Shown: positions 37,205 to 49,561 of the stretch, piece after piece
Position numbering within the stretch: position 1 is the stretch's first letter
How the letters are laid out: every line of letters begins with the position of its first letter
Source of the DNA: Oenanthe sinensis
Lineage: Eukaryota; Streptophyta; Magnoliopsida; Apiales; Apiaceae
Direction: 5' to 3'
DNA length: 64,000 nucleotides
Assembly: GCA_028671895.1 (NCBI GenBank)
Contig: JAPMAC010000207.1
Span: 4,402,001-4,466,000 of the forward strand
Notes under the pieces: model-generated
The model's database searches: none
What the model saw: only the letters and a program-made list of their open reading frames with translations
What the model was told of the DNA's origin: nothing
Program-made: the position numbers and the translations under genes

Positions 37205-37655
37205 GTAGAAGTTCTACTTGATGTTCTACTTGATGTTCTACTTGATGTTCGACTTGATGTTCGAGTTGATGTTCGAGTTGATGTTCGAGTTGATGTTCGA
37301 GTTGATGTTCGAGTTGATGTTCGAGATGATGTTCGAGTTGATGTTCGAGTTGATGTTCGAGATGATGTTCGAGTTGATGTTCGAGTTGATGTTCGAGTTG
37401 ATGTTCGAGATAGGATGTTCGAGATAGGATGTTCGACTTGGATGTTCGACTTGGATGTTCGAGATAGGATGTTCGACTTGGATGTTCGAGATAGGATGTT
37501 CGACTTGGATGTTCGAGATAGGATGTTCGACTTGGATGTTCGAGATAGGATGTTCGACTTGGATGTTCGACTTGGATGTTCGACTTGGATGTTCGACTTG
37601 GATGTTCGAGATAGGATGTTCGACTTGGATGTTCGAGATAGGATGTTTGAGATGG
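37205..37655. repeat. Minisatellite in D leader: 12-bp units changing to 13/14-bp units
   Basis: The left part is about 16-17 copies of TTCTACTTGATG / TTCGAGTTGATG / TTCGAGATGATG (12 bp). From about 37405 the unit changes to TTCGAGATAGGATG (14 bp) alternating with TTCGACTTGGATG (13 bp), about 17-18 units, mostly as 27-bp pairs. A 23-bp direct repeat beginning ATTCCTATG and ending TTCTACTT flanks the array (from about 37196 and 37671). The array is open in several frames on both strands only because the unit lacks stops; I do not regard the resulting ORFs as genes. Confidence 0.93.
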
Positions 37656-37699
37656 AATCTATGTAGAACATTCCTATGTAGAAGTTCTACTTAGAGGGC

Positions 37700-40600
37700 T
37701 GTTTCAACATGACACATGGCTACATAGTTTAACTTTTATTTAAAACAAAAATTGTTTTTCTCTCAAATTGTTTTTAGTTTAATAATTAATTTAATAGTTA
37801 AATTTGAATTTAATTATATAAAATATTTTGAAAATAATTTTTAAATTTAAATAATTTATTTTTCAAGTTTATCTTACATCTTGGAAAATATTTTATTTTC
37901 TTTTAAATTTTAGAGTCAAATATTTTATATTTTTAATATTCTTAGTTAAGAATTTTATTAATTTGAAAACTAAAATTAATCTTAAAATCCAATTTAATTT
38001 CTTTTGAGTTTAATATTTCTTAAAAGTATTTTGAGAATTATTTTTGAGGTTTAATAATTTATTTTTCATAAAACTTTAATTATAAATTTTATAAAACTCT
38101 TTGGAAAATATTTTTGGATTGAAATAATTTATTTTCATGAACATTTTAAATGTTTTGAGAATCTAGTATTTCTATTTCAAAATTATGGTTTCGAGTTGTT
38201 TTATTTTAATTATAATTTAAACTTGGAAGTTTTAATTATAAATCTCATAAAACTTTTTGGAAAATCATTTTGGTTGAAATAATTTATTTTCAAGAATATC
38301 TAAGATGACTTGAAAATTTATTATTTTTATATCAAACTTATATTTTCAATCTGTTTTATTTTAATTATAATTGAAACTGTTTTGGATTATAAATTTTATT
38401 AAATTCTTTGGAAATTAATTTTGATTTGAAATAATTTCTTTTTCAGGATTATTTAATATACCTTGAAAATTTTGTTATCTCTATATCAAAACTTTCTTTT
38501 CGAATTTTATTTTATTTATAATTTGAAATTGAGAAATTTATTATTATTTATCAAAAATGCATTTTTAATTTATTTTGATTATGTAAATTCCTAAAAAATT
38601 AAATACTTCTGTTTGAACAAAATGTTTTATTAAACGAAACAACAGGAGTTGATTCTTCGTTCGTTGAGGACAAACGAACTGACTGAAGAACATTCTAATG
38701 GAGTTGAGACCTGATCTTACCATTGGAGATGTATTTCTACATCGGTCTACTCAGTGGATCATTTGGTTATTGAAAGGGGATTAGTTCATTTAGGGAAGAG
38801 TCTTCGATCAGTGGTTTTCGAATCAATATCTGAAGAATTTGGGATTTTGAAAAGGAATTCAGTTTAACGGTCAAAGAACCAAAACAACAATTGAAGATTT
38901 GGTTAAAGGACATCAGTGGCAGAAATACACAAGGTTTGATTATCACTGACATATGATAATCAAGGGGTTATTGCTACACATACAAAGAAGAGTGATCTTT
39001 TCAAGCAGAACATGAGACATTCTATGTCGGGGTCTTTAAGCAGAACAATCAGGTATCAATTTGGGTTGAAGCAGGAACATCATTGGTTATTGAGGTCAAA
39101 TGCAAGGATACTTCCATGAGTGTTAGTAGAATGGAAATTGATTTGGATCAATTGATTATCACTCGAGATGGAATGTTAAGCATCGCACAGGTATACTTTC
39201 TAACTAGTTTATACTTGTTTGATTTAATTATAGAGTATTAAGTGCTGAACTGCACTATATTATAAGTTTGATGTAATGCATGTCTCACCTTGATTTCTAT
39301 ATAAATTAGATAACTTATGCTGGTTTTTAGTGTTGCTTGTTTATCAGTATTTGACTTCATGATTAGATCTTGTGTGATTTAATGCTTGCTTTACGATAAT
39401 TGATCATGTTAGCATATAGAGTCTTAGGTATTTGTAGGGGTACATTTACCGGAAAGAGTATTTGCTGCATGCTAAGTGCCTTGATGTTTACATTGTCTAT
39501 AATCTGTTTATACTCGCATGGTTGTATTAAATGTTATATCTGATCATGTGCTTGTTAAGATGAGTTTGTTTCTAATTTAGGAATTGCCTAGGGGTCAGTT
39601 TAATAAACCATGAATTAAATTTTTAAATTTAAACTGACTCAGGTAATTAGAGATAATATAATGTTAAAGTGAACAACAAAGGTGAATTAGAAGAATTAGG
39701 AATCTGGGTGATTGATTCTTCTATGACTACATATATGTACGACATGATTCTTATAGACTGCTAGTCCACCTTAAGTTAGGTTGGGATCACTGAGCTCATA
39801 GCCAAGACTACTTGTTGAGGCTGATATAGATGATGAGTGATCAGTCAAATAAGAATGAGCATGTTGAACTTGAATGCTTTGTTGTTAACTATGTTTAAAA
39901 ATATCTCTAACCCTTGGACTCAATCAAATTGAGGACCACGTGTCTTAATCATTTGTGAATGCAGAGTATCTTTCAACATGTACAAGTTATATATCTCTGA
40001 CATTTTCATGTTCGAGGCATGTAACTACTTTTGCTTTGGTATTCAAATGGTTAAGCAAGGTTACCTATTTTTTCTTGAATGATCTGAAGTACAATATTAA
40101 GGAAGACCTAGGGAATTCTTTGCAAAGGGTTTCCTAATATCAGTTCGAGGATGAACAGTATTGATCGAGGTCAAGAGAAATAGAAGCTCACTCTACTGGA
40201 AGTGAGGTTATTGCTGACACGAAATGTAATGCTTATGATGAAGTCAACTATTCGTTGAAGTTCATCAGAATGGAGTTAGCTGCAACAACAAGTGATGCTC
40301 TCACACTTGGTTTATCAACTAATACTTGGTTTATCAAGATAACGGATTCGACGGTAAAGATGAAGTTGGTGAGAAAGGACTACTTCTAATGAAATTCTTT
40401 TAAGAAGGACATTAGTGAAGTATGTCAGTTGAAGGGAAGTCAAGTCAAAGGCTACCCTGTTTAGTTTTGGTGTTTGTTCATGCATTCGATAGATGAAGCA
40501 TCTCAGTGATTAATCACATTCAAAGGATTAGGCAGATTGCTGTAAGAACACTTTGAGGGCAGGTAATGGAATTTGTGACGAATGAATTTCTATGTTATGT

Positions 40601-43600
40601 CTGCACTGAAAGGAGTATTCTAGAGTAAAGTTCAGTTTCCGGACTTCATGACCAAATGGAGGAGTTAATAGGGAAATCCAGACCTTGAGTGAAATTACAA
40701 GGATAATGGATAGACTTAAGGTTTCCTATTCACTACGGCTGAATCAGTTGACACAGCAAGTCTAATCAGCAAATGTAAAGAGAAGACATCAAGTAAGATT
40801 AATCATGCCTGAAGTCACATGGTGTGATGGAAGGCTATCTTATTTGGAGTTAAGAGCTTACACAGAGTCTGTGATTGATTTAAGATGATCTAGATGCAGT
40901 GAACAACATCATTAAGCTCCCTATCATTCGTTTGATTTTAGCTTTGAATTTCTAAAGGTTGACATCCTGTTTAGGGCTCAAGATCAGATGACACCAGATG
41001 AAGAAAAGCTACAAGCAGCATCACAGGGGGAGCATCAGTAAGTTGGATCAACTAGTCGTGTTTGATGTTCAAAGGCTAGCAGTGCTCATTGAGTAAGAGT
41101 TGAGATTCTTAGGAGCACTGAGTGATCCAGATTGAGTGATTGCATATTAGAAAGGAAATTGTCAATTTAAAAATAATGCAAGATGATCTCAATCATATTT
41201 GAAGAAGACTACTCTACCCACTGAATATCTAAGGAAACATTAAGGACACATCTGTCATGACAAAGGGTTTTGTGTAACAACATTTCCTAGAGTCAGTTCT
41301 TGATGAATCTGGGTAGTAGAGTAGTGATTGGTAGTGCCGTGCATGTATACGAGTATTTCATTGGTTTTTCTAAGTGAATTCAATGAAGACTGAAGATGCA
41401 CTAACTAATCAAGTTTGAGGAGGGTTCGAATCAAGGAACTAACTCAATTAAACCAGAGGCAGATACACTTAGCGCAAGGAATCAATCCACATGAAGACTT
41501 GGTATTGATACAGAAGCTGAAGGGTAGTTCAGAGTTTTTTTTAAGGTTCTACTCTGCTAGTGTCAAGACTACTGGTTTCTAGAGTGCTGAGTTTAGTGAA
41601 GCTGCTGCCAAGACCAATATCTACAAGGAAATATTTGGGTGTTGAAGGTAATGCAGTTTCCGTCTGGATGAGCGTGGTATTGTTTCGAGGAACAATGTTA
41701 ACTGGTAGCTGAAAAGTTATTCCTGTCCAAAAGGAGTAAATGTTCAATCTCGAAAGGAGTAAACGTTCGATCTCTAGGGCAAAGAGGAGTAATTGTTCAT
41801 TCAACGATCATACACCAGTAAAAGCTCTATTGACTAAGGTATGTCACTCTAGTCTAATATTGATTTATTTAAACATAATGTTTATAGAGAGTGTTCATGC
41901 TATTTAGATGTCTACGATCTCTAGGAACTGATTAATGTTTGGCGTGTGACCACCCGGGACTCAATATTATCATTATGAGATTACCTATGATCACCCGGGA
42001 CCTAGGGACCTAACATTGTAGCATCTCTTTGTATAGTCAATTTATATCCAGGATCTCGTACTTTGTGCTGTCATATGTTATTCATGCTATATGTATCAAA
42101 TGTTTCAGCATAAGTATTTGTATACATTAATTAGTTGTAATTTTATTTACTTCTAATTGTTTAATGCTAATATTAATGGAACCACTTAATATGTAGCTTA
42201 AGTGATGTAATTCATGTCTTTTGCAAAAGCCATTAATATTAGTTGTCATTCTTTTGATATTAGTGATGTCACTTAGAATTTCTGCACTAAGTGACAAAAA
42301 GATTATTTCAAAAACACTGATATTGAAAGTTTACTACATCGCGAGGGGTTGTCAAAGATCATAAATTTTAGTATTAATATTTAAAGGTATTTGATCTCTG
42401 ATGCAACTAGTACCTCGAGCTTACATACATTCTGATTGTCATGAGTATTTTCAATATGCTTATGTGATAATTGTTGAGATGTAGTGTAAGAAGTTAAATG
42501 CTGTCATTCGGTCAATGTATGTTCAGTGTTTAGCGGATGCTTATGTTTTATGCTTTAGAATTACCATGATCTATATTGCAAAATGTGTTTGTTTCAAGCG
42601 ACAAATGGTAATTGTCTAGCATAATGTAAGTATCTTATGTGCTTGATTATTTTGTAGTAAGATGCATTTTATTACAAAATGATTGAATGATGTTTGTACT
42701 TTTGAATGTATTGTCACTCATATCTTTGATAATTCATTAGTATTAACATATGTTTTTCATTCTTTAGAACTTGAATGCATAAAGAAATTTCTTGTCTATT
42801 TCTTGTGAAAAATGTTTTATCTAAACATGCATTCATTTGCCAGAGAATGAAAAGCCACTAAAAGTTTTCTTTGAAAGAGAAAATTTCTTGAGGATTATCT
42901 TTCTATTTCAAAATCATATATCCTCTCTCTCTCTAAATGTTTTGTAATGAAAACTGTTTTCTCTCCACGATTTGTTTAAATAAAGTTACTTGATAACTTG
43001 TAACTTAGGTTGCATGGTATCAGGATATTTTATTTGAGTAAATTGTTTTGATCTTGAGGTATCAACTACTGGTAAAACGTTTTTCAAAACTCTTGTTAAT
43101 GTCTGTTTCACATTGACCTGTAGTATTAAAACAATTGTTGTTTGCTTTGGGATTAGTGCCTTGGACTGTATGACTAAAGCATTCATTCGATTTTTTATAA
43201 ATAATTTATGTTTTAAGTCGGAGATAATATCCGATAAGAATGAATTGCAAAACAATTTCTGAAAACATACAGTGAGCAAGATGAAATAGATTTGAGTTAT
43301 TAATCAAAATGTTTTTGTTAAAAGAGTTGAATTTCAATTGGATATTTGTCTAAGAGAAATTCAAAAGAACACTTTTGTTAATCTGTTAAACTTTTTTTTC
43401 AAAATTGTGAGTTTATGAAATTTGGCTTAATATTCTTTTACCTATTCTTTATTAATTCCCACATTTTAGCTCTGGTGCATTGTTTCTTGAGGACACATTG
43501 CTCCGATGCTATATTTCTGAGAAGGAATAGAGAATAAGTTTAATCATACTCTACCAAATTTTATATAGCTCTGATCAACTCTATCTATTTAGCCGTAATG

Positions 43601-45220
43601 GCTTGGCCTTAGTGGCTATAGGGGAAGGTCAAGAAGTTGAATAATCCATCAATTTCTAACCAAGGCCTTAGTACCAAACACTATCATTCTAATTCAAACT
43701 TTCAACCCTTGGTGATATATGGAACTTATATAGATTAACGGTTGTTAAGGGAGAAACTGCACTTGATGCAGCAAATAAGGATGAAGTCGGAAGTGCACCC
43801 ACAGCTCTACCTCTCGAGAAGGAAAGAAGTATACAAATTGAGGTATCTGTAGCTCATCTGTATTCTCTCAAAAGGATGCAGAGCTGAAAAGGCAATTCAA
43901 CCGTTTCTGAATGAACTCTCTCAACAGGGTGATTTCATTGAAAATTCGCTCGTCAGCCAGAGCACCTTGTAATGAGTCAAGCACACCAAAAGCATTCACG
44001 CTGATGGTAATCCTAAAGTTTTTGTTTCTAAGGGATGTTATAGGACCTAACAGTTCTCTAGCCTCTCTTGGGACTTATAATTGTGAGGACACATTGCAAG
44101 AAGTGCACATTGTGAGGTATAGGTAAAACCCCTAAACTTCTTTGTTGACCATTCATGGTGAATGAAGTTGTTGAGCCACCTTCACAGGCATTTGAGGGAA
44201 ACTTGGATTTCTTGCCATATATTAGAATCCTTGTCAACCTTCCTAGGAGGAACAGTCCTAGTTCCCTAACGGGATTTCACATTCACAGAGCAATCTGTTG
44301 ATGTTGAGAGGCAATCACTAACAGTTTTCCATGACTGAAAATAGTGAGTTAATTCATCTTCACAGGTGATTGAGAGAGATGTTTTACACGTCTACTCTCC
44401 CAGGAATTCAAATTCTGGAATACATGGATCGCTCAAAGCTTAAAAGCATATCACCGTCAACGATCCAGTGCATGGATTTGTATATGGGGAGTCGGTTGAT
44501 GCTTAGATAGCTGCTAGTACGCATACCACATTCAACGATCCAGTGCATGGATTTGCATATGGGGAGATTGTAAATGCTGAAAGTAGCTGAGCAATAACTC
44601 GTAGACTATGATTCAGTTGGTTTACCAATTTGATGAGTCTTTTGAGGATCCGGGTGTTGGGATTTCAGTCACTCCTGGAATGGAGGAAATTCCAATTTCA
44701 GAAGGGTTATTCCCCGACGACGAGCCACGTGTGCATGGATTTGCTCATGGTGAGTTGGGTGACGGCCTAACTGAAACCCTGTCTGAGATTTCATCTCAGA
44801 ACCTAGATCTTTAGTGATCGACAACATGCTACAGTCAACGATTCATAATATCTTGGTGAGACTAGCATGGATTTACTTGCAGGTACAAATTGCTATAAAT
44901 GGAATGAGTGCAAGTAAGGGAGAGAAACACTTGAGTGAAGTGAGGGAGTGATACACTTGAGTGAGAGAAATAGGGAGAGAAATGAGTGGAACACTTACGC
45001 TTGAAAGTGTAAACACCAACAGAACGTAGTAGAAGTGAGGAAACCATAGACCAAACACTAACCTTGCTACTATGCTTGAATCCTGTTACTGAATTTTCCA
45101 GCTCTGAAATGTTGAAGAGATTCTTTTCTGGAAGACAAGCTGAAGAAGAGTCTAGCTGAAGCTTAGTGGGAATGTCCAAACTATTACCTTTGGGTCTATT
45201 AATTCATGTTGTTCTCAATC
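37700..45220 (+). other. Element D internal region without recognisable coding capacity
   Basis: About 7.5 kb. The first 900 bp (37730-38620) is AT-rich with loosely repeated TTTGGAAAATATTTT / TTGAAATAATTTATTTT units. The remainder has near-normal composition but dense stops in all frames and no retroviral motif. Two CACCCGGGAC sites lie at about 41951 and 41993. An imperfect ~75-bp repeat around CAACGATCCAGTGCATGGATTTG occurs at about 44458 and 44533, with echoes near 44730 and 44865. The only notable ORF is 44608-44814. Confidence 0.7.
44608..44814 (+). CDS. Small hypothetical acidic ORF in element D
   Basis: A 68-codon ORF (MIQLVYQFDESFEDPGVG...), rich in Glu, Asp, Gly and Ser (VTPGMEEIPISEGLFPDDEP). 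Its composition is unlike the AT-rich surroundings and could be a remnant of a hydrophilic gag- or env-position protein. No family recognised; it may be chance. Confidence 0.2.
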   Translation: MIQLVYQFDESFEDPGVGISVTPGMEEIPISEGLFPDDEPRVHGFAHGELGDGLTETLSEISSQNLDL

Positions 45221-46470
45221 TCAAAGGGGGAGACGTTAATTTTTAGGCCTAAGGAGGATTTTATGTTCAATTGGAGGAGAGTTTCTTATTCGATTGGATG
45301 TAGATGATACTTTTATTGTTTTAAAGGATATTCTCAACTAAGGGGGAGAATTTGGTGATACAAGAAACGAGATCTCTTGGTGATACAAGAAATGAGATCT
45401 GTCAATCCTATCTTGTGGAGGTTACTTAGAGGATATCTAAAGACACAAGTGTGGATTGGAGCTTGCATGAACTAAGGGGGAGAATTAGATAAAATTGAAA
45501 CCTTAGTGATGCAAGGGAGAAATTACTAAGGGGGAGTTTCTTAGTAATTGGTTGGAGCCTAATCCCTAAAGGTGTTGTAGATTTAACTGATTTTTCGTCT
45601 GAAGTGGAGAAGTTACTTTCTGTCAATTGGGAAGAAGTTACTTGTCGTACTAAGGGGAGAAGTTATGGAGAATCTTAACATCTTGGTTTGCAGTGCTATA
45701 TCTTATTCTGAAAAGATATCTAAGGGATTTTGCTCTATTTGTTTGAAGATCTGTCCTTGGAACATTCTTAAGAGAGGTTTGGCAGAAGAATTCTTTCTAG
45801 CACGATCAATGAATGAAAATGAAGATTTCTTTGAAGAGTATCAACTCAGGGGGAGTTTTTGCTAAGTAGAAGTTTTCTTGGTAAAGCAGAATGTGAAGGA
45901 GATTTTCAAGGGGCATCTGAGAAGTGTCCAAGTATGTTCTATTTCTTGTTTCAGTGATAGATGAAGTCAGTGGAGTAGTGCAGGGAAGAAAGAAAAATAT
46001 GTTTCCTGGAAATAGAACATCCTGAAGAAAAAGAAGAAGTGACTTTCATTCTAAGAGAGAACAACCTTAAGGGGAGATTGAGTTGACCTCTTATGGGGAA
46101 CATAGAGACCTGTATGTTCTAGTTCGAATTGCAAGATGAACAAGAATGATTGTTCAAAAGTCTTTACTAATGATTTGTTTCTTTATTGAAAGAACCCCAT
46201 CTTTGAAGAACATTGAAGTGGAGGAAGCTAAAGGAAAATGAAATTCAGAAATTCATCATTCATTTTCAGCAACTCGGGAAATCTGGATTTAACTGATTAT
46301 ATCTTTCCAGAACCTTTTGTATATTATTTTCATGTCCAGTACTTTAATTGTTTCTTGTATGTTAGTTGAGTTATCCTCTAGTAGTTAATTTTATTTAATT
46401 GCTTTTGGGGGAGATTGTAAAGGGAAATAGTATTTGATTGCTATTCCATATCAACCAAATAGGGGGAGAT
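45220..46470 (+). repeat. Repeated polypurine-tract-like motifs upstream of D 3' LTR
   Basis: AAGGGGGAG-type motifs occur near 45223, 45340, 45476, 45528, 45653, 45847, 46068, 46407 and 46461. The last (AGGGGGAGAT, 46461-46470) abuts the 3' LTR and is the functional polypurine tract position. GGGGGAGATTG at 46407 is a near-perfect second copy also followed by TG. Multiplied polypurine-tract motifs upstream of the 3' LTR are a described Sirevirus trait. A 25-bp duplication (TTGGTGATACAAGAAA...) lies at 45350-45400. Confidence 0.82.
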
Positions 46471-47929
46471 TGAAAGGGGAGATAGGAGTGAAGGGAAGTA
46501 ACTCACTGCACTTTCATGTGTACTAGAAATGCTAAATGTAATCTCTATGTAATGGTTGATGATAACTCAACAATAGAATAGGACATGTAATAATATGCAG
46601 GTGCACAGAAATCTTGGATCACAGAGTTCAGTTAAGACAAAGTATCAAAGGATCATCTACAGACTTGAAGCCCACTGGAAGAAGTTCATTAACATGTTCA
46701 GGCCTCAGTGGAGAATAAAAGATGTTGACATCTATTCAAGGATGTGGAAGCTACAGAAGATTGTCTTAGTCTATGAAGATTTTAGTGCATTACAATCGAA
46801 GCAACAAGTAAGGTTTGCAAAGAAGAATGTGGAATCATGTTCGGAATCAAGAGCCCCTATCAAGACTAGTCACTTATGAACCAGACCGTTGCATCAAGTG
46901 TCAGGACATTGGAGGCAAGCTCTCGTCGGTTAATATGGTTTTAATCATTCTAAAGTTGTTGGTTTTCTTGAGTCAAGTGGAGGATCAACAAAGGTGGTAA
47001 ATCAGTGTTGGAGAAATGTCAGCCTAATGGATAAGGGACAGACGACACAACCTGATTGGATCTTACTAAAGCTTCACAGATTAGAAGGCCAAATACTCGG
47101 ACGTGGTAGAGTCATGTATACGGGGCCAAGTATTTGGATAAGGAAGTCTACACAAATTGAAGAGTGGAATGGAAATATTTAATTTAATTAAATAAAGTAT
47201 TTATTTAATTATTTATATATTTTATAAATAAAGATATTCTTTATTTATATTTTATATATTTATTAAATATTACTTTTACATTAAATATTTCCAAAGGCAT
47301 GCTTGGCACATGACTTTAAAGATAAGATTTGAGTGGACAAGAGTAAAAGGTGGAAAAACAAAAAGTAACACCTTTTTCTATAATAAAAGAAGAAACTCAA
47401 GTCTTAATTTCAATGTGGTCAGGGTGTGCATCCGGATGAGAAAGAAAAGGGGAGAGAGAGAAAAATTATTCTCTCCCCCATGGCCGAACTAATACTTTAA
47501 TATTTTGGGGCCATGATTTTCTTTATCATACCACTCCTCTATCTTTCTATTGTAAACATTGCTAAATCTTGTTTAGAAGATAGGTTTGATTTTTGTCTCC
47601 TAGATCTAGAATTTGTAATATTTTTAGAGGAGCCAAAAATCATTTCTTTGTTGTGTTCTTGAGCTTTTGTTCTTGAACTTGTTGTAGCATCTACCCCACT
47701 TCAATGAATATAAAGTTATATTCTTGGATCTTGTTGTGTTGTGTGTTTTGGATGATTTACCGTTCATTATCTTGGTTATTTTAATGGTGTTCTTGAGGTT
47801 GAAGAAGATGATGAATAGTACCTGGGTTTGAACCAAAGTAATTTTTATGTTGTCCCAAAAATAAATAAAAGTCAGATTTTTATTTGGGAATCGTATTCAC
47901 CCCCCCTCTACGATCTCCAGGACCTAACA
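46471..47929 (+). repeat. Element D 3' LTR (1459 bp)
   Basis: Same length as 35581-37039; six substitutions seen over the whole length and no indel. It ends CAGGACCTAACA, followed by CCGGT, the second copy of the target duplication. Confidence 0.97.
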
Positions 47930-49366
47930 CCGGTCTTGTAGCCGCTCTTTGATACTGTTGTCGAAGAACCTCCTTTTTGGAAACTTCCAAAATTAGGCTT
48001 TACTCTGTAGGAGGAGTTTCTTCGGAATATCATGTTGCTAAACCTCCTAGCAACCATAGCTAGAGATTCATCTTCCAGCTGATCTAATTCTTCCAGCGAG
48101 TAGAACTCACCATCTTCTTGTTTGTCAAAAGTATATCCAAATTCTGGAACCACATACTCCATTGAATTTTTAGAAGGTGCAACTGCCTTCACTTCTTCTT
48201 TCTATAGTGCTTCTACTATTAATGCCTTGGAGGAACTCAGTACCTTCCCTCTCCCATACATCTCTCTGGTTTGGATCTGTTCCAATTCATAAGTTTTTAA
48301 AACTCCGTAGAGTCTTTCTTGGGTTACCTCCTTCATGTCCCTAGACTCCCGGATAGCTGCGATCCTGTATTCCAGATGCTCGGGTAATGTCAGCAAACAC
48401 TTCATGTTCACCTCCTGATTCTGATAAAACATTCCATTCATATTGATCTCGTTTATCAATTTGTTTAGTCTCTGAAACACCTCAGAGATACCCTCAACAG
48501 GGTTTGATCTAAACTGCTCATACTGGGAGGTCAGGATTTCTAGTCTATTCTCTTTTACCTTCTCAGTCCATTCATTGATGATTTCAATTGTTTCCCAGAT
48601 CTGTTTTGCATTTTTGCAATTGATTACTTGATTGTACATTATGTAGTCCAGGGATTCAATTAATATTAATTTGAGGTTATTATCAATGGGCACAGCTTCT
48701 GCTTCCTCATCTGCATAGTTTGCCGGACTTTTCAGAAACTGTCTGTGGGGAATTACGACCCCATCTACCTGATGTTCGAGAATAACTGATATAGGGGGCT
48801 CAACACCTTTGGCCAATACTAATGCGTACTTGGGATTATCAATCCCAAAAACTTCCTGTTGACCTCCTGATTCTGATAAAACTTTTCATTCATATTGAGC
48901 TCATTTATCAGTTTATTTAGTCTCTGAAACACCTCAGAGATACCTCACCAAGGTTGGATCTAAACTGCTCATATTGGGAGGTCAGAATTTCCAGTCTATT
49001 CTTTTTCACTTCCTCAGTCCCCTCATTGATAATCTCTATTGTTTCCCAGATCATCTTTGCATTCTTGCAGTTGACTACATGATTGTACATGACGTATTCT
49101 AGAGATTCAATCAGTATTAATTTGAGGTTGTTGTCCAGGGACACAACTTCTACTTCCTCATCTGTATAGTCTGTTGGACTTTTCAGAAACTGTCTATGGG
49201 GGATTATGACCCCATCTACCTCATGTTCGAGAATAACTGATATAGGGGGCTCAACACCTTTGGCCAATACTAATGCGTACTTGGGATTGGCAATCCCAAT
49301 GAACAGTAGCATTTTGTGTTTCCACAAGTTGTATTGCTCTCTGTCGAACTGTTTCTGAGTACTCAT
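47930..49366 (-). pseudogene. Element C gag, N-terminal part with internal ~450-bp tandem duplication
   Basis: Gag starts at 49366 (MSTQKQFDREQYNLWKHKM..., conserved Trp intact). The first copy (49366-48917) and a second diverged copy (48816-48202) repeat the same UBN2-like segment: VEPPISVILEH, LKLILIESL, CKNAK-IWETIEIINE, RLEILTSQYEQFRSN each occur twice. The second copy continues into the LYGVLKTYELEQIQ end of the domain. After a TAG near 48200, 48192-47930 (MKAVAPSKNSMEY...) leads to the D insertion; the frame continues at 35580 into the zinc knuckle. The two copies differ by roughly 10-15%. Confidence 0.85.
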
Positions 49367-49545
49367 CTTTAATAAGATTAAAAATTAAGTGTTTCAAAAA
49401 AATATTTTAATTTTTGACTGAAAAATTTTTTTGATCAAAAATAATTTTTAGAGAAAAAAATTTATTTCGAATTAAAAATAAATTTTGAGATCTGTATATG
49501 AGTTACAGAATTTTTGGTTCGGATCTAATATTTAAAAATATCAAC
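49367..49545 (-). other. Element C leader between PBS and gag
   Basis: A short AT-rich leader (about 180 nt), in contrast to the 1.6-2.1 kb leaders of B, F and G. No feature recognised. Confidence 0.6.
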
Positions 49546-49561
49546 CAGCTCTTATGCCAAT
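49546..49561 (-). other. Element C primer binding site (two substitutions)
   Basis: The minus strand reads ATTGGCATAAGAGCTG after the LTR end ...GACCAACA; the usual PBS core TGGTATCAGAGC has changed at two bases. Confidence 0.85.

Larger units (their letters stand above)
35581..47929 (+). mobile_element. Element D: young 12.3-kb non-autonomous LTR retrotransposon, TSD CCGGT
   Basis: Two 1459-bp LTRs (35581-37039 and 46471-47929) flank 9.4 kb of internal DNA. A perfect CCGGT duplication flanks the element (35576-35580 and 47930-47934), inserted into gag of C in the opposite orientation. A full PBS and a strong polypurine tract are present. No protease, integrase, RT or RNase H motif can be found inside; the longest non-repetitive internal ORF is under 100 codons. 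It is therefore a LARD-like (large non-autonomous) element. The LTRs differ by six substitutions and no indels. LTR ends and motifs resemble those of C (start TGAAAGG, C-run 23 nt from the end), so C-type elements are likely helpers; this is inference. Confidence 0.93.

Noticed and set aside
37205..37655. Possible CRISPR-like array
   Set aside because: Units are 12-14 bp, contiguous and without spacers, in plant DNA; this is a minisatellite.
37201..37694. Open reading frames of 69-156 codons on both strands over the D minisatellite
   Set aside because: They exist only because the repeat unit has no stop in several frames; products are monotonous MFEL / SRTSK repeats with no independent support.
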